The notes beneath the pieces are model-generated. The model made no database searches and was not told the origin of the DNA. It saw nothing but the letters and a program-made list of their open reading frames with translations. DNA of 64,000 bases from Capitella teleta (Eukaryota > Annelida > Polychaeta > Capitellidae), in the NCBI GenBank assembly GCA_000328365.1, contig KB297895.1, positions 125,481-189,480 on the forward strand, written 5' to 3'. This document shows, piece after piece, positions 41,059 to 54,572 of the stretch. The translations under genes were made by a program, and so were the position numbers. How positions within the stretch are numbered: position 1 is the first letter of the stretch; every line of letters starts with the position of its first letter.

Positions 41059-44000
41059 GCTTAATCAGCCACGTACTATACTTAATTTGGATGTTGTTCT
41101 GGAGAGTTGATTCCTGGCGATGTGAGTGAAAGGCTGATGTCACCCAAGAGACGTTGCAATTCATCTCAGACTGATGAGGAAATGATCGAGCACCCAGAGC
41201 GAACAGAGATTAATTTCACATTGAGACCAACGTCGCTACATTTCTCTGAGGCGAGATCGACACCCGCGTTCATCGGTTGTCGATGATTTGATTTTATTAT
41301 GCGAGATCATTCGGCGAAATTATGACAACAGAATGTATAAATGTATTAACATAAAGAAGGAGAAGAACGTTGTTTTTGCAATATTGTTTTCTAAAAGAAA
41401 CGAAGTAAAATAAAAAAAATGTAAAGAGCGTTTTATAAATATGAATAAATTATTATTATTATTAAAACAATAGATTTGAAAGAAAGATTTAATTAATAGT
41501 ACAGAGTGGACCAAAAGTAGTCTATATATCTATGTTCTTCATATTAAAAATAAAATTACAAATTTGCTAAAACTGACCAAACATTCCGAAAAATAATTAC
41601 CTGGTATGGATTAACAAGGTTACTAGTATTTTGTGCCCATTTATACAAAGAAATTAAATAAAAAGTTTATTTTGAAAAAGAGAGGAACATTTAAATTAGA
41701 ATGGTGTGATCATGAAGAGGGCTAAAGCAAATGAGCCCATGAACGAGCATTAAGGTATGTCATATCTTGTATGGCGCTTCAATCCTAACTGGTTTATTTG
41801 ATTTTAGGAGATAAACATTAGTGATACTGTCACAACCATAGCACTCTCAAACAAAACAAGTCTGATAATAATAAATAAATAATAACATTTTATTTTATAA
41901 AGCATAAAACCACACACAAAGAGTGCTCGAAACGCTGATGCCTTACGTTTGCGTCCAATGAAGCTTATCCATAAGTTCCCGGAGCTTCCACCAGGCCAGA
42001 CACCTATAATTTTGTATTCTTTAAACCTGTAAAACTCAGAACCATAATACATTACTTTATTTATTTATTACATGAATTTTTTTATGAAGGTTTTATATTA
42101 TTTTAATGACACTAACAATAGCGAAATAAAGATGATTTGATATTGTCAGCTCAGTAGGCACACGTCTTTTAGCACATATGGCAGGCCATAGTCTACATTG
42201 TATTTTAGTATCCTCCATCGCTAGAGTAACGCAATGTGGGGTTTTGGGCGCCGTTTTTGATTCATATAATCAGGAACTCATATTAAGCATGGGCGAATCC
42301 TACTATAATAGTTCTCTTATTAACCAATAGACGCTGCCACACCAATTTATTAAGAATCCATTTGTATTCGTCCAGGTCGAATACGAGAAATGGCTCAAGG
42401 ACTATGGACTCAAAATGGCGGCCATATCGCCAGCTTGCGCTTCTGGCGATGAAGGACCCCCAAAAGCGACATGTTGTGATTGAAGTCCGTTCGATCGACC
42501 GCCTTCGATATTACTCAAACCCTGAGCCACAAATATCTCCTCATAAATATTTTCCCGCCATGGCCCAATGGTATTGCGTCAGTGATTTCACTCGCGCTGC
42601 ATGCAAATTGTGTTGATTAATCGCGGCCAACTCTCAGTTACATTGTGCAATGTACGATTGAATCATGGTTGTTCGTGTGAACGGAGTGTGTCGCGTGGAC
42701 CTGTCCGCTTCCATCAGCGAATCTTTGCATCAACAACGGGAGCTGTATGATCAATGGGCCGACTCAACGAGCGCCAGTCACGCCATTTTGCCGTCGACCC
42801 CACCCCCCCTTCCGCAGATCTACCCTCTTGTGTGGCCTTAGAGTTCAATGCTGCAAGACGGTTGGCTGAGTTATAATCACTCCCAATGGTCTCTGACACT
42901 GTGTGTTATAATCTAGTTATGAATCGAACTAGCCTCGACGTATAGGACACACTTTGACCAATAGATAATTCGAATTATGGAAACTAGTAGTTCTCGATTT
43001 CTTACACCCAAGAAACTTTTCGCATCGCATTTGTTTCAGGTTACAAGAAGCTGTCACGAAGAACCCGAGTAACGCAATTGTCTTGTCGAGTGACCGGGTT
43101 GCGATGTCGTGTAATGCAGTTATGTCCCCTTCACTGCGAGTATATTACAAAGAGACAGCACAGCCACGCCACGAGGACCGACCCAGACCGCCTCTGCCAA
43201 GGTCACCACAAGGTCACCACGGCTCAGGCTGAGCATGTCAGCATCGATATCACATCTTGAGACAATTTGTAGCCGCATGATAAGAACTGGATTACTATGC
43301 TGTCGAGGTCGTCTTGGGAAGTGACAGACGCGGATATTTCCCAGAATTCAATCATGTTGCGTCGTGTTATGTGCAGTCGCGTGTGTAGCGTTGCGGGGAT
43401 AAGAAAACCAATAAGTAATAATTACAATAATTATTACCTAATGCATACATTGTATACATTATTAGACCTAGCGCAAAATAACTGATTTTGATTATCAACC
43501 ACATACGTAATTTGCAAATTTTCAACAAATCACAGCAGTTCTCAGCTATTGCTAAGTTTTGCAATGTATAATGCATAATAACCAACATGCGTCATATATA
43601 TACTGATAATTCGTGGCCATTTTGCATTGGGACTGGTATCAAACTGTAAGTGGACATTACCCGGAAGATTAGTTCTGCGTATGCTTGCTAGAAATACGTG
43701 TAATGAGCATTGATACCAGTGTTAGACCCTTGATTGCATGCGCCTATTAACGGCATTAGCTGTAACATTCCCGTTTTTGTTTCCTATCTGTACACATGCG
43801 TGGTGACTGAAGGCTTATCTTCGAAAATGCACAATTTTAATGGAATTCTCAATCGAACACAGCTTGATCGATAGTTATGTTTAGATAGTTATGTTTACGA
43901 CATGCTTACCTCGAAAGAGCTCTGGTACTGTGAGTTCGAAGTCACCAAGTCACTTAATTCCTGCTTAGCTCCTCGGTACATATAAGCCATAGTTGCTTCA

Positions 44001-47000
44001 GGATTCCGAGGTTAAATTAATAAACCCTATAGCTGTATATCATAGTTAATTAGTCACATCTGATAGGTTCACGGACCTTTAGTCCAAGCCATTGATTATG
44101 TGGCATCTGGTATCTGCAGTTCTAATCATATTACTGTCCAGGTTACCTCCCAGAATTACGCATAACGAGTCACAGCAGTGACAGCGCGCTATGGTAATTT
44201 TACGAAAAGAGGTAAGCTTTAGAGACAACGGAAGGAGCAGTGCTTTCTTCACCAGTCAATCTTACAACCCACAAAGGCAACGATGAAACAGTCTAATGAA
44301 CTGAAATGCATCATCTCTGAAAGCATTGAAGTTCAACTGTTATTTTAATATTATGATGGTTGGTTGGATTTCCTAACATGGTTGAATTAGTAAACAGAAG
44401 TGGAAGACACATCTAAGTAGCATGCACCTCTATTGAAGAGTTTGCCAAGTTCTGCGTAAAGGAAAAAAAGGATGCAGAGAGATTTGATATAATGGAGGCT
44501 CAAGAAAAGCGAATTTGGATCCTGAACTCTAAGCAAACCAGGCATTGATCTGTTTTGTAATCTACCTTTTGTTTCAAAGAACTCCGAGAAAGTGGTCCTG
44601 AAGGAGTCGTCGATTTACCCGTCGGAAATGCACACACAAAGGGAAACCTTCAGTCTCACGCAAGAGGAATTGCAGCAAAGAGACAGGTTGGTCGAAGAGA
44701 GGAGACTTTTCCGTGGAATTATGGTGTTCAAGCCCTGAAGCCTCAAAGTTACTGGTTGTTTTGTTTATGCCACATTGACACCATGGCAATTACAAAATGT
44801 AGCTGATATAGCAACAGGAGCAAAGCACGTGATTCTCACTGCTCGTCGTGACCTTGTTCGTGTAACTCTGTCCTTGTAAACAACTTAGGAATGGTCCAAT
44901 CAGTGAGTTAAGCACCGGCGATGTTCCCGACACCTCCGCATCGTCACCCTTCCCACGCTTAATAACGACACACTCTGGCAATAGGGAATAATGTGTTCAG
45001 GTGCCCTTTTCTTTTGGTTCGAGAGGCCGCTTCAGCTGACGATTTCAGAGTTCATCTTCGATAGTTGGCATTTGTTGCACCTCAATGCTTGGAAGGATGC
45101 ACGGTCCATACTGGTTGGCTTCTGTTTGTTCTGAGGCTGTCCATCCCTGATCATGCTGATGTGCAATGCGCCCGCTGGTCTGAAGCTCTAAACGTATCAG
45201 CGCTGCTCGAAATACAATTTGATAGAGCAAAATTGACCTGGTCATTCGACCCTTTTCTCCAGAAATGATATCATTTTTTTCAGAATAACTTGGATGAATT
45301 GTTATGCTTTTCGTTTGGTTTTGAATTTTTACGTTGAAGCGAATATCAAGCTAGCAATGCATGGTAGTATCGCGTTGATGCATGTAGTAGATATACTGCC
45401 AGTCTATTTTTTTATTTACAATATGTACCCATAAACGTTTGTCGTCCCCGGGGAATTAAATCACCCCCATAATTAAGGCACAGTCATCCTCGTCGCTGAT
45501 TGGTCGGCGATCGCACGTGCTAGACGGAGTAAGCACTCTGCCCTTCAAGTTGACCGATGCAACGCATACTCACGGGACTCCATGTGAACCGAGCTCATTT
45601 GGTCGTCAGTTATCTAAATCTAAAATATAAGATAACGTATCGGCAGATTTTCGTCAGCATTTCTCACTGAGCTGTGAGTGACGCAATGAGTGCGATTCGT
45701 GATCCGCTGTTGAGCCGTTCATTATAGCAGGGATTGGAACACAATTGGACATCGCTCCTCGGGTAGGTGTCATGATGATGCACATCATATAACATATACA
45801 ACAAGGGCGACCTGTCGGATTAGGCCCCACCTTGCTTTAATGGGTGATCAATTGTGCAATGATGTTGCTAGATGAGGATGAAGAGGTGCCTACACGCTAC
45901 AAGCCATTGTACGGCTTACATAATAATTAAAAATTAAAACATCAGTTTAAACATTTTAATCTGAGGATAACGCCAATAATTATTTGTGTTTGTGCTCAGC
46001 AGTTGAATGCTACGAATCTATAATCTATCTATAATCTATATCCCCAGGGTATCACTACTTATGAGTCCCCTAGTAGGATGGCTAATGCACAATATAGAGC
46101 TCAACGCCCGTGCAATAATCTCGTGTTATTCCACCGAATTTAGCTCACAGCCAATCAGCACCCGCACAGCTATACGTGGCTCAACCAATGTTATCATTAT
46201 GTATTAATTGTTCGGCAAAACACTGCTCTTTACGCCGTAATTATCAGTCGTGACAATCCGCAAAACACAGCTTGTAATTCTCGATCTGAAATGACAAGGA
46301 ATATTGATTCGATCTAAGAATGAGATGAGCATGGATTGAGGGCACGCGAGAGGCGGATCCCTAACTCCTTTGCGATGGATCTCACGGAATCACAAAAACA
46401 AATCTCATCTGGATCGCAAACCTCCTCTGATGGCAGGGACGCTGGAGATCATTTTATTACAAATCATCTAGTGTGCTCCGATTGCTATCGCTGTCGTGCA
46501 TTCACTGCGCGTGCAATAGACCACAAATCCATGGCGTGGTGCATTTTGGGATTGTTTAAATGCATAATTAATTAAATACGCATAATTATACAGTCCGTAA
46601 TTTCCGAAGCGAGCGGAAACAAGACCGCAATTGGGCAACATACAAGCTATGCCGCAGCTTTTTCAATGACTGTACATGTAATTACCTAGTTCTGATTCGA
46701 CCGGAATGCATCGCGCCCAGCATTTGTTGAGAACTCTATATGTTGTGCATACAAAATATAGCACACTGATGTGTACGCACGGTATACAACTAATCTGTCA
46801 ACGTAAGAATAATCCGAGAAAGAAGCCATCTCATACCGCGTCTTATATCAGAATATGAAGAAGCATCGTCATCTGACGTTTAATCAGCGTACGACACGTG
46901 AGCTCTGTTTGTCACGTGCTCACTGTTGTATCCCACTCACTTCCTGGGAATATCCTCGCTTCCCCGTTGCTATGCAACGCTGGTTAAGATTATATGTTTC

Positions 47001-47186
47001 CTTTTGCGGATCACACAATTATGGAATAGTTCTTTCGTGTCTCCAGTTTAAAGCATTCTTATTTTTATAGACACCGTGCTGGTATTACCCACACTCGATA
47101 GGATTGCATTACATTTACATATAGTACTTATACTTGCACTGAATCCGATAATGTCACAGTGTCTGTGAGCATCTTAGCTATCCGGG

Positions 47187-47470
47187 TTGCCCAGTAGCTC
47201 AGGTTGTATGATCGCCGGACTGCGGGAGGTCAGGAGTTCGAGACCAATCGGCCCACAAGGCCTTATGCAGTGGTGCCCAACTGCACAACAAGTTTGAGGG
47301 CTGTGCATGTGTTAATGTCTATATGATAGTTTTCAGGAGAAAGATCCCTTGAGATCCATACCGAAAGGAATAGGACGTAACCCCGGTCCCGGGATTCTGC
47401 TCTGACCCCAAAGCAAAACAACCGAGTTTTGCTAGAGCCGTTGAACCACAATGGCCTTGCGTCCAACTGC
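47187..47470 (+). mobile_element. tRNA-derived SINE, second subfamily
   Basis: A-box-like GTAGCTCAGG and B-box-like GGAGTTCGAGACC, then CAGTGGTGCCCAACTGCACA and CCCCGGTCCCGGGATTCTG, shared with the 36946 SINE core. The 3' half differs, so it is a related but distinct or older subfamily. No target duplication seen. Confidence 0.65.
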
Positions 47471-50400
47471 CATTTATTGTTGTACTTGCCGTCTTGTTAA
47501 AGGTTGAAGCAGTTTAGATTCTCATCTTTATTAATGAAATGACAATGCTGATTGCAATTTGCAAGATGAGGTAGAATGATGAACATGAATAGCATTGAAT
47601 ACGAAGAAGTCAGTTATGAATAGAACATAAGAAAATGACATTGATAAAAACTGTCTGCTTTCTTGGTCCACAGAGACTTCATATACTCTCATCTCCCCAT
47701 AGATGCATTTATATTCAAAATCGACGATAATATACCGAACTCATTAACTTAATTGCGTACAAAATAGCCACTTGGGTGCACTGTATAACAGCATTGTCGA
47801 GATATCTCTGTAGAATGGATCGCGTAATTGGCCACTTGCGTGTAGGATATTCAGCAATACAGCCTATAGTGTCTATACAGACTATTAGAGTGCAGCTTTA
47901 TATAAACCATTGAACCACAATATCTGAAATCCTGGTTTGGCAGAAGCTTTTATGCGCCGTTTTGTGTAATCGATGCGTGACCCGCGCATTGCAAAGATCC
48001 CGGCGACTGCTCACAATCACCTGTAAGCTCATGACGACGCTGCGGTTCGGGGGCTGCGGTGCTCTCCAATCTCACAGAGTGCTCTAATATTAATGACGTC
48101 ATACGGCGATTGCTTTCGCCCATTTTTGGAATATGACCGTTTTGCAATTTCGGGAGGTGAGGTTGGTTTTGTTTATCTAATGCGTTCTGTGCTGCTGACT
48201 GCAAAGTGATGGCTAAACGACGACTCGAGTCAACCGCTCGTTTTGACACATAAGGAGCCTGCAAGTGGAGGAGACTGCAACTCGGTTGTTATATCTCGTA
48301 TAATAATGACAATCGCCAACGTACATTGCTCCTCGTTTCGTCGCAGTTATGCAAGACCAGTAATGAATACCCGCAATTCTACATTCGTGTCGTTGAACGT
48401 ATAGATTAGCTAAGTTGATGTGCCGCATTAAGGGGAATTCCCTAAGGGTTACATGCTTTATCCTTGGAGATCTCCGGCTTATGGGTGTCCATGCGTACAA
48501 TTTAATACCACGGGTGGCTTCAAAGGTTTTTACCCCAAAAATACAATTAAATTGTTGATAAATCATAGCAAAAAAAAAAAATACAAAAACAAAAAAACCA
48601 AGGTATATTGACGCGTATTATATGTTTTGCATAGAGGTATACAAAATTTTCCTGATTGATCAGTTATAAACATTGATCCAATGCTTTCATGCTAATCATA
48701 TACCATACACACTCTATTGTTGAAGTGAATGCCGAAGCCTTTCAAGGCTTTCATCATCTGTGTATGCATCATAGATCCTTTGATACAACTGCCTGTATAT
48801 GTGGCACAATCAATGTTTCATGTATACTTTCTCCGCGCCCGTCTCGCTTCTATTCGCCTTCTTTGAAGCCTGCAGGCGTTGCTTTAAAGGGATATTCACA
48901 CTTCGTCCGCCTGCGCTCTTTCTTTTGTCACTTTCGGTTACCATGGATACCTGAATTGGCGCCCTGATAGCAAAAAAAAAAAAAAAAAAAAAAATATATA
49001 TATAAAGAGAGAAGATAGGCTTTCATAAATCGCTTGCATTGTCTATGTTTAATCTTCAGTGCTTTTATTCACGTCCAATTTGCCGTGACTTCTGTTCTAT
49101 ACCCATCCCTTATTTTTGCCTATTGTTTTCCATCCGTCTTTTGCAAGCGGTGTGCTGAAGCATACTTCAAAGGCGAATCAGATGTGACGTCATGGATGAT
49201 TAGATCTTCGATTAATCCCCTACCGTTTGATATTCGTCATATTGTGATTGGAGTTATATCTCTTCCCTGTATACATATATACCTGTGTGTATATGTGCCC
49301 ATTATGGGCGGATCCCCTTGCTGTATGTGCACGTATATGACATGGACTCGTATTGAAAGCCGAAATTTCAATATTTTGTTGTCATGTGTGACGCCCTTTT
49401 AGATTATTTTAATCCCAGAATTATCCAAATTATCGGATATAATATTGAAGTTATCATTGGCTACAAATCCAATCAGTCATTCAGCGAAAGAACAACGCCA
49501 CAATATTCCTATTGCAACATTGTGGCGTTATATGGCTGATTGAGGCCAATGTGCTCTCGTATCACATGGTCTCGCGTGTCCCATTTGAAATGCTAACTGG
49601 CAGCGCTATCTCTCCAGAGCATCGCATATACTTTGACCTATTACAGCGACAAGAGGATTGGTGCATCATAAACTTGCGTCATGGAATACCATGAACTATA
49701 TAACCCTTTAAGGCTGTCGGATCGCTCTTACGTAATCCATGTTCCGCCATTGGTATTCAGTGTGAGAAGGACCACATGCTGCCCGTATAAATGCATGTCA
49801 GGGGTGGAGGAGGAGGAGGTGTATGTACCCTAGAATAAGGATGAAGAAGTACAGCGAAGACAGCTAAAAGGGAGAGAGCTGGAGAGGCAACTCTTTCTTC
49901 TTCTGTCTCAGTCGATGTCAAGAAGCCGAGTGCTGTGTTACCGCTGCTGGTTTTGGGATGCGACTCGTGCGGGCGTCATTTTCTCCACCGAAACATTGAT
50001 TAAGGCTGAGAAATTGCAGTCTCTCTTGAGGAGGAGCAGGAGGAGGAGGAGGAGGAGGAGATAGAGGAAAAGGTAGAAGAGGCTGCACTGGGGGGAGGCG
50101 TTGTGTTGTATGTACGCAGGTGCTACCACGTGCGGCTTGCAGGTGTCGAGATCGCCCTGCAGGGAGCATAAGGTAAGAGCCGTGTACGCCATTCCTCTGT
50201 GACATCAACACGTCCGTCGACGACGGATTAGCAGCTGTTATACACACTGGTCACGTGATCCATGTCTTGTGAATGGAGAGGCATCGGTGTGTGATGCTGT
50301 CTGTGGGTTGTATGAGACCCCGGGGTCTCTTTAAATCCGTCCACGTGACGACGCCCACTCGACGACCGACGATTGAGGTTTGTGGATCCAATCAATCATA

Positions 50401-50514
50401 TTAGACTAATGCTGTGCTTATAATCATTATTAGTATGTGTGTGTGTGTGGGGGGGTGTGCAATTGTGTATTGGTTACTCTGGAATTGCTGGTCTGAATGC
50501 GTGATAATGGGTTG

Positions 50515-50568
50515 CAGCGTGATTGGGTTTTACGGCTCCACCCAACTCGTTTGGGTGATACGGGCGCC
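50515..50568 (-). mobile_element. SINE 3' fragment
   Basis: The reverse complement matches the 3' end of the 36946/59641 SINE (GGCGCCCGTATCA ... GGGTGGAGCCGTAAAACCC). Only the last ~55 bp are present. Confidence 0.75.
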
Positions 50569-51804
50569 ATAACGCGCATAAGTCCATGGGACGGCGTTGT
50601 TTGTGTGGTGTACATCAAGTTATCATCAAACGACCGATGCCTTGAGGGTCCATTGCATCTATCCACATTCAGGGAATTCGATCGTCTATTTATACAAATA
50701 TATCATTTACAAGGATAATTTCGTCCAAATCACATGTGCCCACTAGTTGTATTTCCATGTCGTCCAAGTTCAACAGAGGTTAACAGCAGTAACACCAATG
50801 GGCGACGCGTCCTGTCAAAAATTTTAGTTGTTAGTATCTGTCACTAACGCATGTCGCCTTGAACCACCTAATTATCAGAAAAAAAGGTCGGTTCGGTCCC
50901 TTAATAATCTTAAATTTACAACACACGTTTGCATGTAGCTATATACAAGCATGCATTTTACATGGACACCTACATAGGTACATCTTTAGTTGCACGTATG
51001 ACATTTTGTGTCTCAGCCAGGTCGTTGACATCGGATCCATGTGCTGTAGACAGCCTTTTGTGGATTTCCAATTAATCTCAGTTTTTAAGCAGAAACAAAA
51101 ACAAAACTCAATTACTGCGTAAAGAACCATTTTTCTTAGCCTTTTGTGAAAATAAAACTACGCATGGAATGTTTGCTGGGAAACTAGAGGTGATCTAGTG
51201 TGTTGTAAGTGGTTGTGGCGCTGCTGTATTTTAGTCTCCTGTCGTGGCACCTTGTTATAGCCACTGACTAAGTGGCAAAGCTTGTTTCCCGTTAACGTGG
51301 GTTTTTAATTTTTTAATTTTCATCAATGACTGGCTCTTTCTGGGGTAAACATTTTGTAGAACATAATATAAAACTGTGAACTTAGCACAGACGGCATTGC
51401 GCAAACTCGTATGGTGTGCACATCCGGCCATGGATAAAATTAATTTATTTATGACAGTCAATCAACCGGGTCAATTGGTGTCTTAATCCGGACCGTCTCC
51501 TGCGTGATTCACCTGAGCGAATCATTGTTTTGATGAGTGGCCTTAAGCGCTCAGTGGCTATTTCATGTAATTGACCCATTTAGCGAATGACGTGTGGACC
51601 TCCTCCAAGTTGGGCTTGCTTCTGTTGAAGATACCAGGTGTATGTATTCAACACGGATTCGCTTACACAATGCTCTCTCAGCACGCTATTACACTCTCTC
51701 CTAATGAAGCTGGATTAGGTCCACCTGCTCACCGCATAAGGTGTCCATTGCGCCGTGTTTGTTTTGACCATAACTCTCTTCGTTCATTTCATTAGCCGTA
51801 TATA

Positions 51805-52543
51805 TTGCGATCGTGTAAGAGAACACAGCTTGGACTTAACGCTGTCGATCGATCTCAATCCTTCTTACACTTTTTGTTCGCTCTAAAGACATTGGACCTA
51901 GAGAGAGAGAGAGAGAGAAAGAGAGAGGCAGAGAGCGACGACAAGGCAGGAGTGGCCGTTGGCTTTGCTTCAGGCTTTGGTCGCTATATTGCGGCTAAGC
52001 TGTTGCTACAAGTCTTGCTGTCTTTCTCTTTGATCAACGACTGCAATCACACTGAGCACTGTTCGTGTGGCTGCTGCGTGTGTGCATACTATTTACAAAA
52101 GGCAAAATATTCGATGTTCATCCAGTTTGTGTTTCTTCATGTTGCCTTCAAGATGTCCAATGCAATCGCCTGCTCAAACACTGCCATTAGGGCAGAGTGT
52201 TCCCCAAATAGAGGAGGCACCCACGCAGTCAGCACGCTTCTTCAGTGTTTGTGTTCTGCAGTATTGTGCAAGCGGTTTTGCGTCAGTTTCATTTGGTGCT
52301 TCTCCGCCTGTGATAATTCAGGCTGCCGCGGATCAGCTTCTTATCAGTCGCCAGCCGAGCAGCAGGGCACTCGGAGCTGCCCCGCGAATGACAGATCAAT
52401 GCCTTCACCATTCTGTCTTCTGCTGTGTTGTCTCATTAAGCGAGTGCGCTATAGCAAGATTGAGGACACTGATATTATTGTCTTCATCTGCATTTGGGTC
52501 ATGTTTCCACTCGGTTAGATCGACTTCGGGATCTAACTTCTAA
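51805..52543 (+). other. Two overlapping open frames, status unclear
   Basis: One frame stays open from 51805 to 52518 without an early ATG. A second frame (52067-52543) overlaps it. Neither resembles a known protein. The first is Cys-rich in its middle with a basic GA-microsatellite-encoded start. It lies 2 kb upstream of TPST in a more GC-rich patch. A chance opening in promoter-side DNA is the simplest reading. Confidence 0.15.
51901..51930. repeat. (GA)n microsatellite
   Basis: About 15 near-perfect GA units. Confidence 0.85.
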
Positions 52544-54572
52544 TGCCATTCATTGTTCTACGAGGCATGAGTTGCCTCGCCAAGTGCGTCCGCCGGATTC
52601 TTTTTCTGCTTTGCAAGCAAGCGTGGGTCCAATGATGTTGAAATTGCATTAGCCGTTTTTGCTTTGCTGTCGCCTGAGCGTCTACCCCTACAGGCAGTCA
52701 TTCCTCTCCCTTCTTCATATATTTGCTCCCATTGAAGGGCTTCTGTTTTGGGCTGCGTTTGTACATGAGTCACCGAGAAGGGCTTCTCTCAAGATAGCTG
52801 TGCGCATCCTTCGCGATCTCTTTGCGACCTTTTCGCAAGGCCTGTTGTGAGAAACGCGACGCGACAGCCAAGGCGCCCTTCAGGTGTGGTAAGGTGAAGA
52901 AGGGTGGCTAGCCTGGACCCCAGAGTGAAATCGGAACTGTCAGCCACATGTACGCGAGCTGCCTGGCCCCCGTGAGTGAGATAAGGCGATCGATCAGCCC
53001 GGGTCGAAGGGCAGTAGCAACAGCAGCATCTTCGCATCCAAACATGGACATCAAGAAGCAATAACAAGGTAGCGCACGGACGGGGGTAGCGTGCAAGTGG
53101 CGTTATATACTGCGTGCTGGGGGCGGACTGAATGACTAGCCAGGAGTGGTGGCCCGTAAAAACGCCGCTTAGATCATCTCCTGATAAGACGTACGTCCTC
53201 CTGTTACGGCTACTGAGTCATGCGTACCCATTTTGCACATGCTGTGAACGCTCGTTTTATGCACGTCTGGATGCCGTCTTGATGGCTACTGCCTCAATCA
53301 ACTTCTGACGTACGCCTCCCTCAGCGCGGTGTATCTCATGGCGTCTCCCAATTGAACTGTCATCTTGTGATCTCCTGCCAATCATGCCTCCTCAACATGC
53401 ACTGCCAACGCCCCGTCATACTGCGTTGATTGAATCTAGTTGCTCCGTGTTCCTTTCCGTGGATCCAATGTAAACGAAGATGGGGACCTTCCCGTCTCGT
53501 GTTGCCAGTTCCATCCACAATTTGCAAATCCAATCCTCGCCTCGTGGGGCGCCGATCCCTCGCAGCCAATCGTGTGTGTTCGGGGCGACAAAGCTTTCGG
53601 ACGCAATAAGCGATCGCAATTTCGGTATGAGCCCTCGTAGCTCGTGCCCTTAGCGCTGCTGCCTGTTTTATTTCGTTCTGTAATATGCTCCTCACCCGCT
53701 GTCACACTATCGTGGCCCCCGAGCCTGTTGAACGAGGCAGACTCCGCGTTCAAATAGACCCATCAAATAAACCATTATCGTGCATTGATTTGGCAAAATT
53801 TCATCCCGTGGGGTTTTCATTGTTGACGCATAATAATATGATCATGTACTTTTGGCTGATTAAATTTTGTGGCAATTGCGATTACGAGTTCGCGATGATG
53901 CTCTTGAGACAGTGCGCAGTCGCAGGGGGTTTGTCTTAGCGGCAATGCAAGGGAGTGCCGTTAAGCGCCTGGTCTGGGTTCGGGGTCGGCGCTAGCTGCT
54001 GCATTATGGGACACCGTTAACCTACTACCTTTGGTCTCACCGTGAGTCTCCTCGGCAATTGCGCTGGACTGCAACTTCCAACCCGCGAACGCTGCATAAT
54101 TTGCTCGATTCTAACTCCAGATGATTCCAATACACGCTGGTTATTAATTCTTATTATTGGTTAAAATGAATGAACCCGGTTTAAATTAATTAATAAGGCG
54201 GCGAATCATGGCCGTTGATTGACCTCTCGGATCTTCTTCTCTCGTGCATCGTGTGACAGTAGGTGTTCCCACGGTGGCCTGCTGTTGCACCGAAGCCATC
54301 TGTCGTCGTGTAATGTCCGCTAATGACTCATCAAGATTCAAATGGTCACACTCTGCTACACTGGCATTATACTCCATGCAGTGATGGTGTTTTATATGCG
54401 TAAGTCTAGTTTAATTGCAGGTCCCGATCGGAGATGCAGACCACCCGTCCGGCAGCTTCAGTGGCTGCTGTAGAAGTAGCTGATCGACCTCTCCTGCATG
54501 CCAGCGGAGGCTCTCCCCCTCGGAGGCTGCAGTCATAAGCGAACTGCGCACTGCTCGCTCTGGCAGTCAGAG

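Larger units (their letters stand above)
34420..54497. other. Gene-poor region of about 20 kb
   Basis: Apart from the SINEs, the small peptide candidate and the pair of overlapping frames listed separately, no exon with supporting protein similarity and splice sites is seen on either strand. The base composition is AT-rich to about 38.5 kb and then patchier, with more CpG from about 39 kb onward. It may hold regulatory DNA or long non-coding RNA, which cannot be judged from sequence alone. Confidence 0.45.

Noticed and set aside
41804-42052. 82-codon minus-strand frame
   Set aside because: It lies in AT-rich DNA, resembles no protein, and is hydrophobic only because of T-rich codons.
46336-46575. 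79-codon plus-strand frame with a Met-Asp-Leu-Thr-Glu start
   Set aside because: No similarity, no splice context and no promoter or poly(A) signal. Its length is within chance.
49801-50060. GGA-rich tracts as a regulatory G-quadruplex cluster
   Set aside because: Short, impure GGA microsatellites. A quadruplex role cannot be supported from sequence alone.
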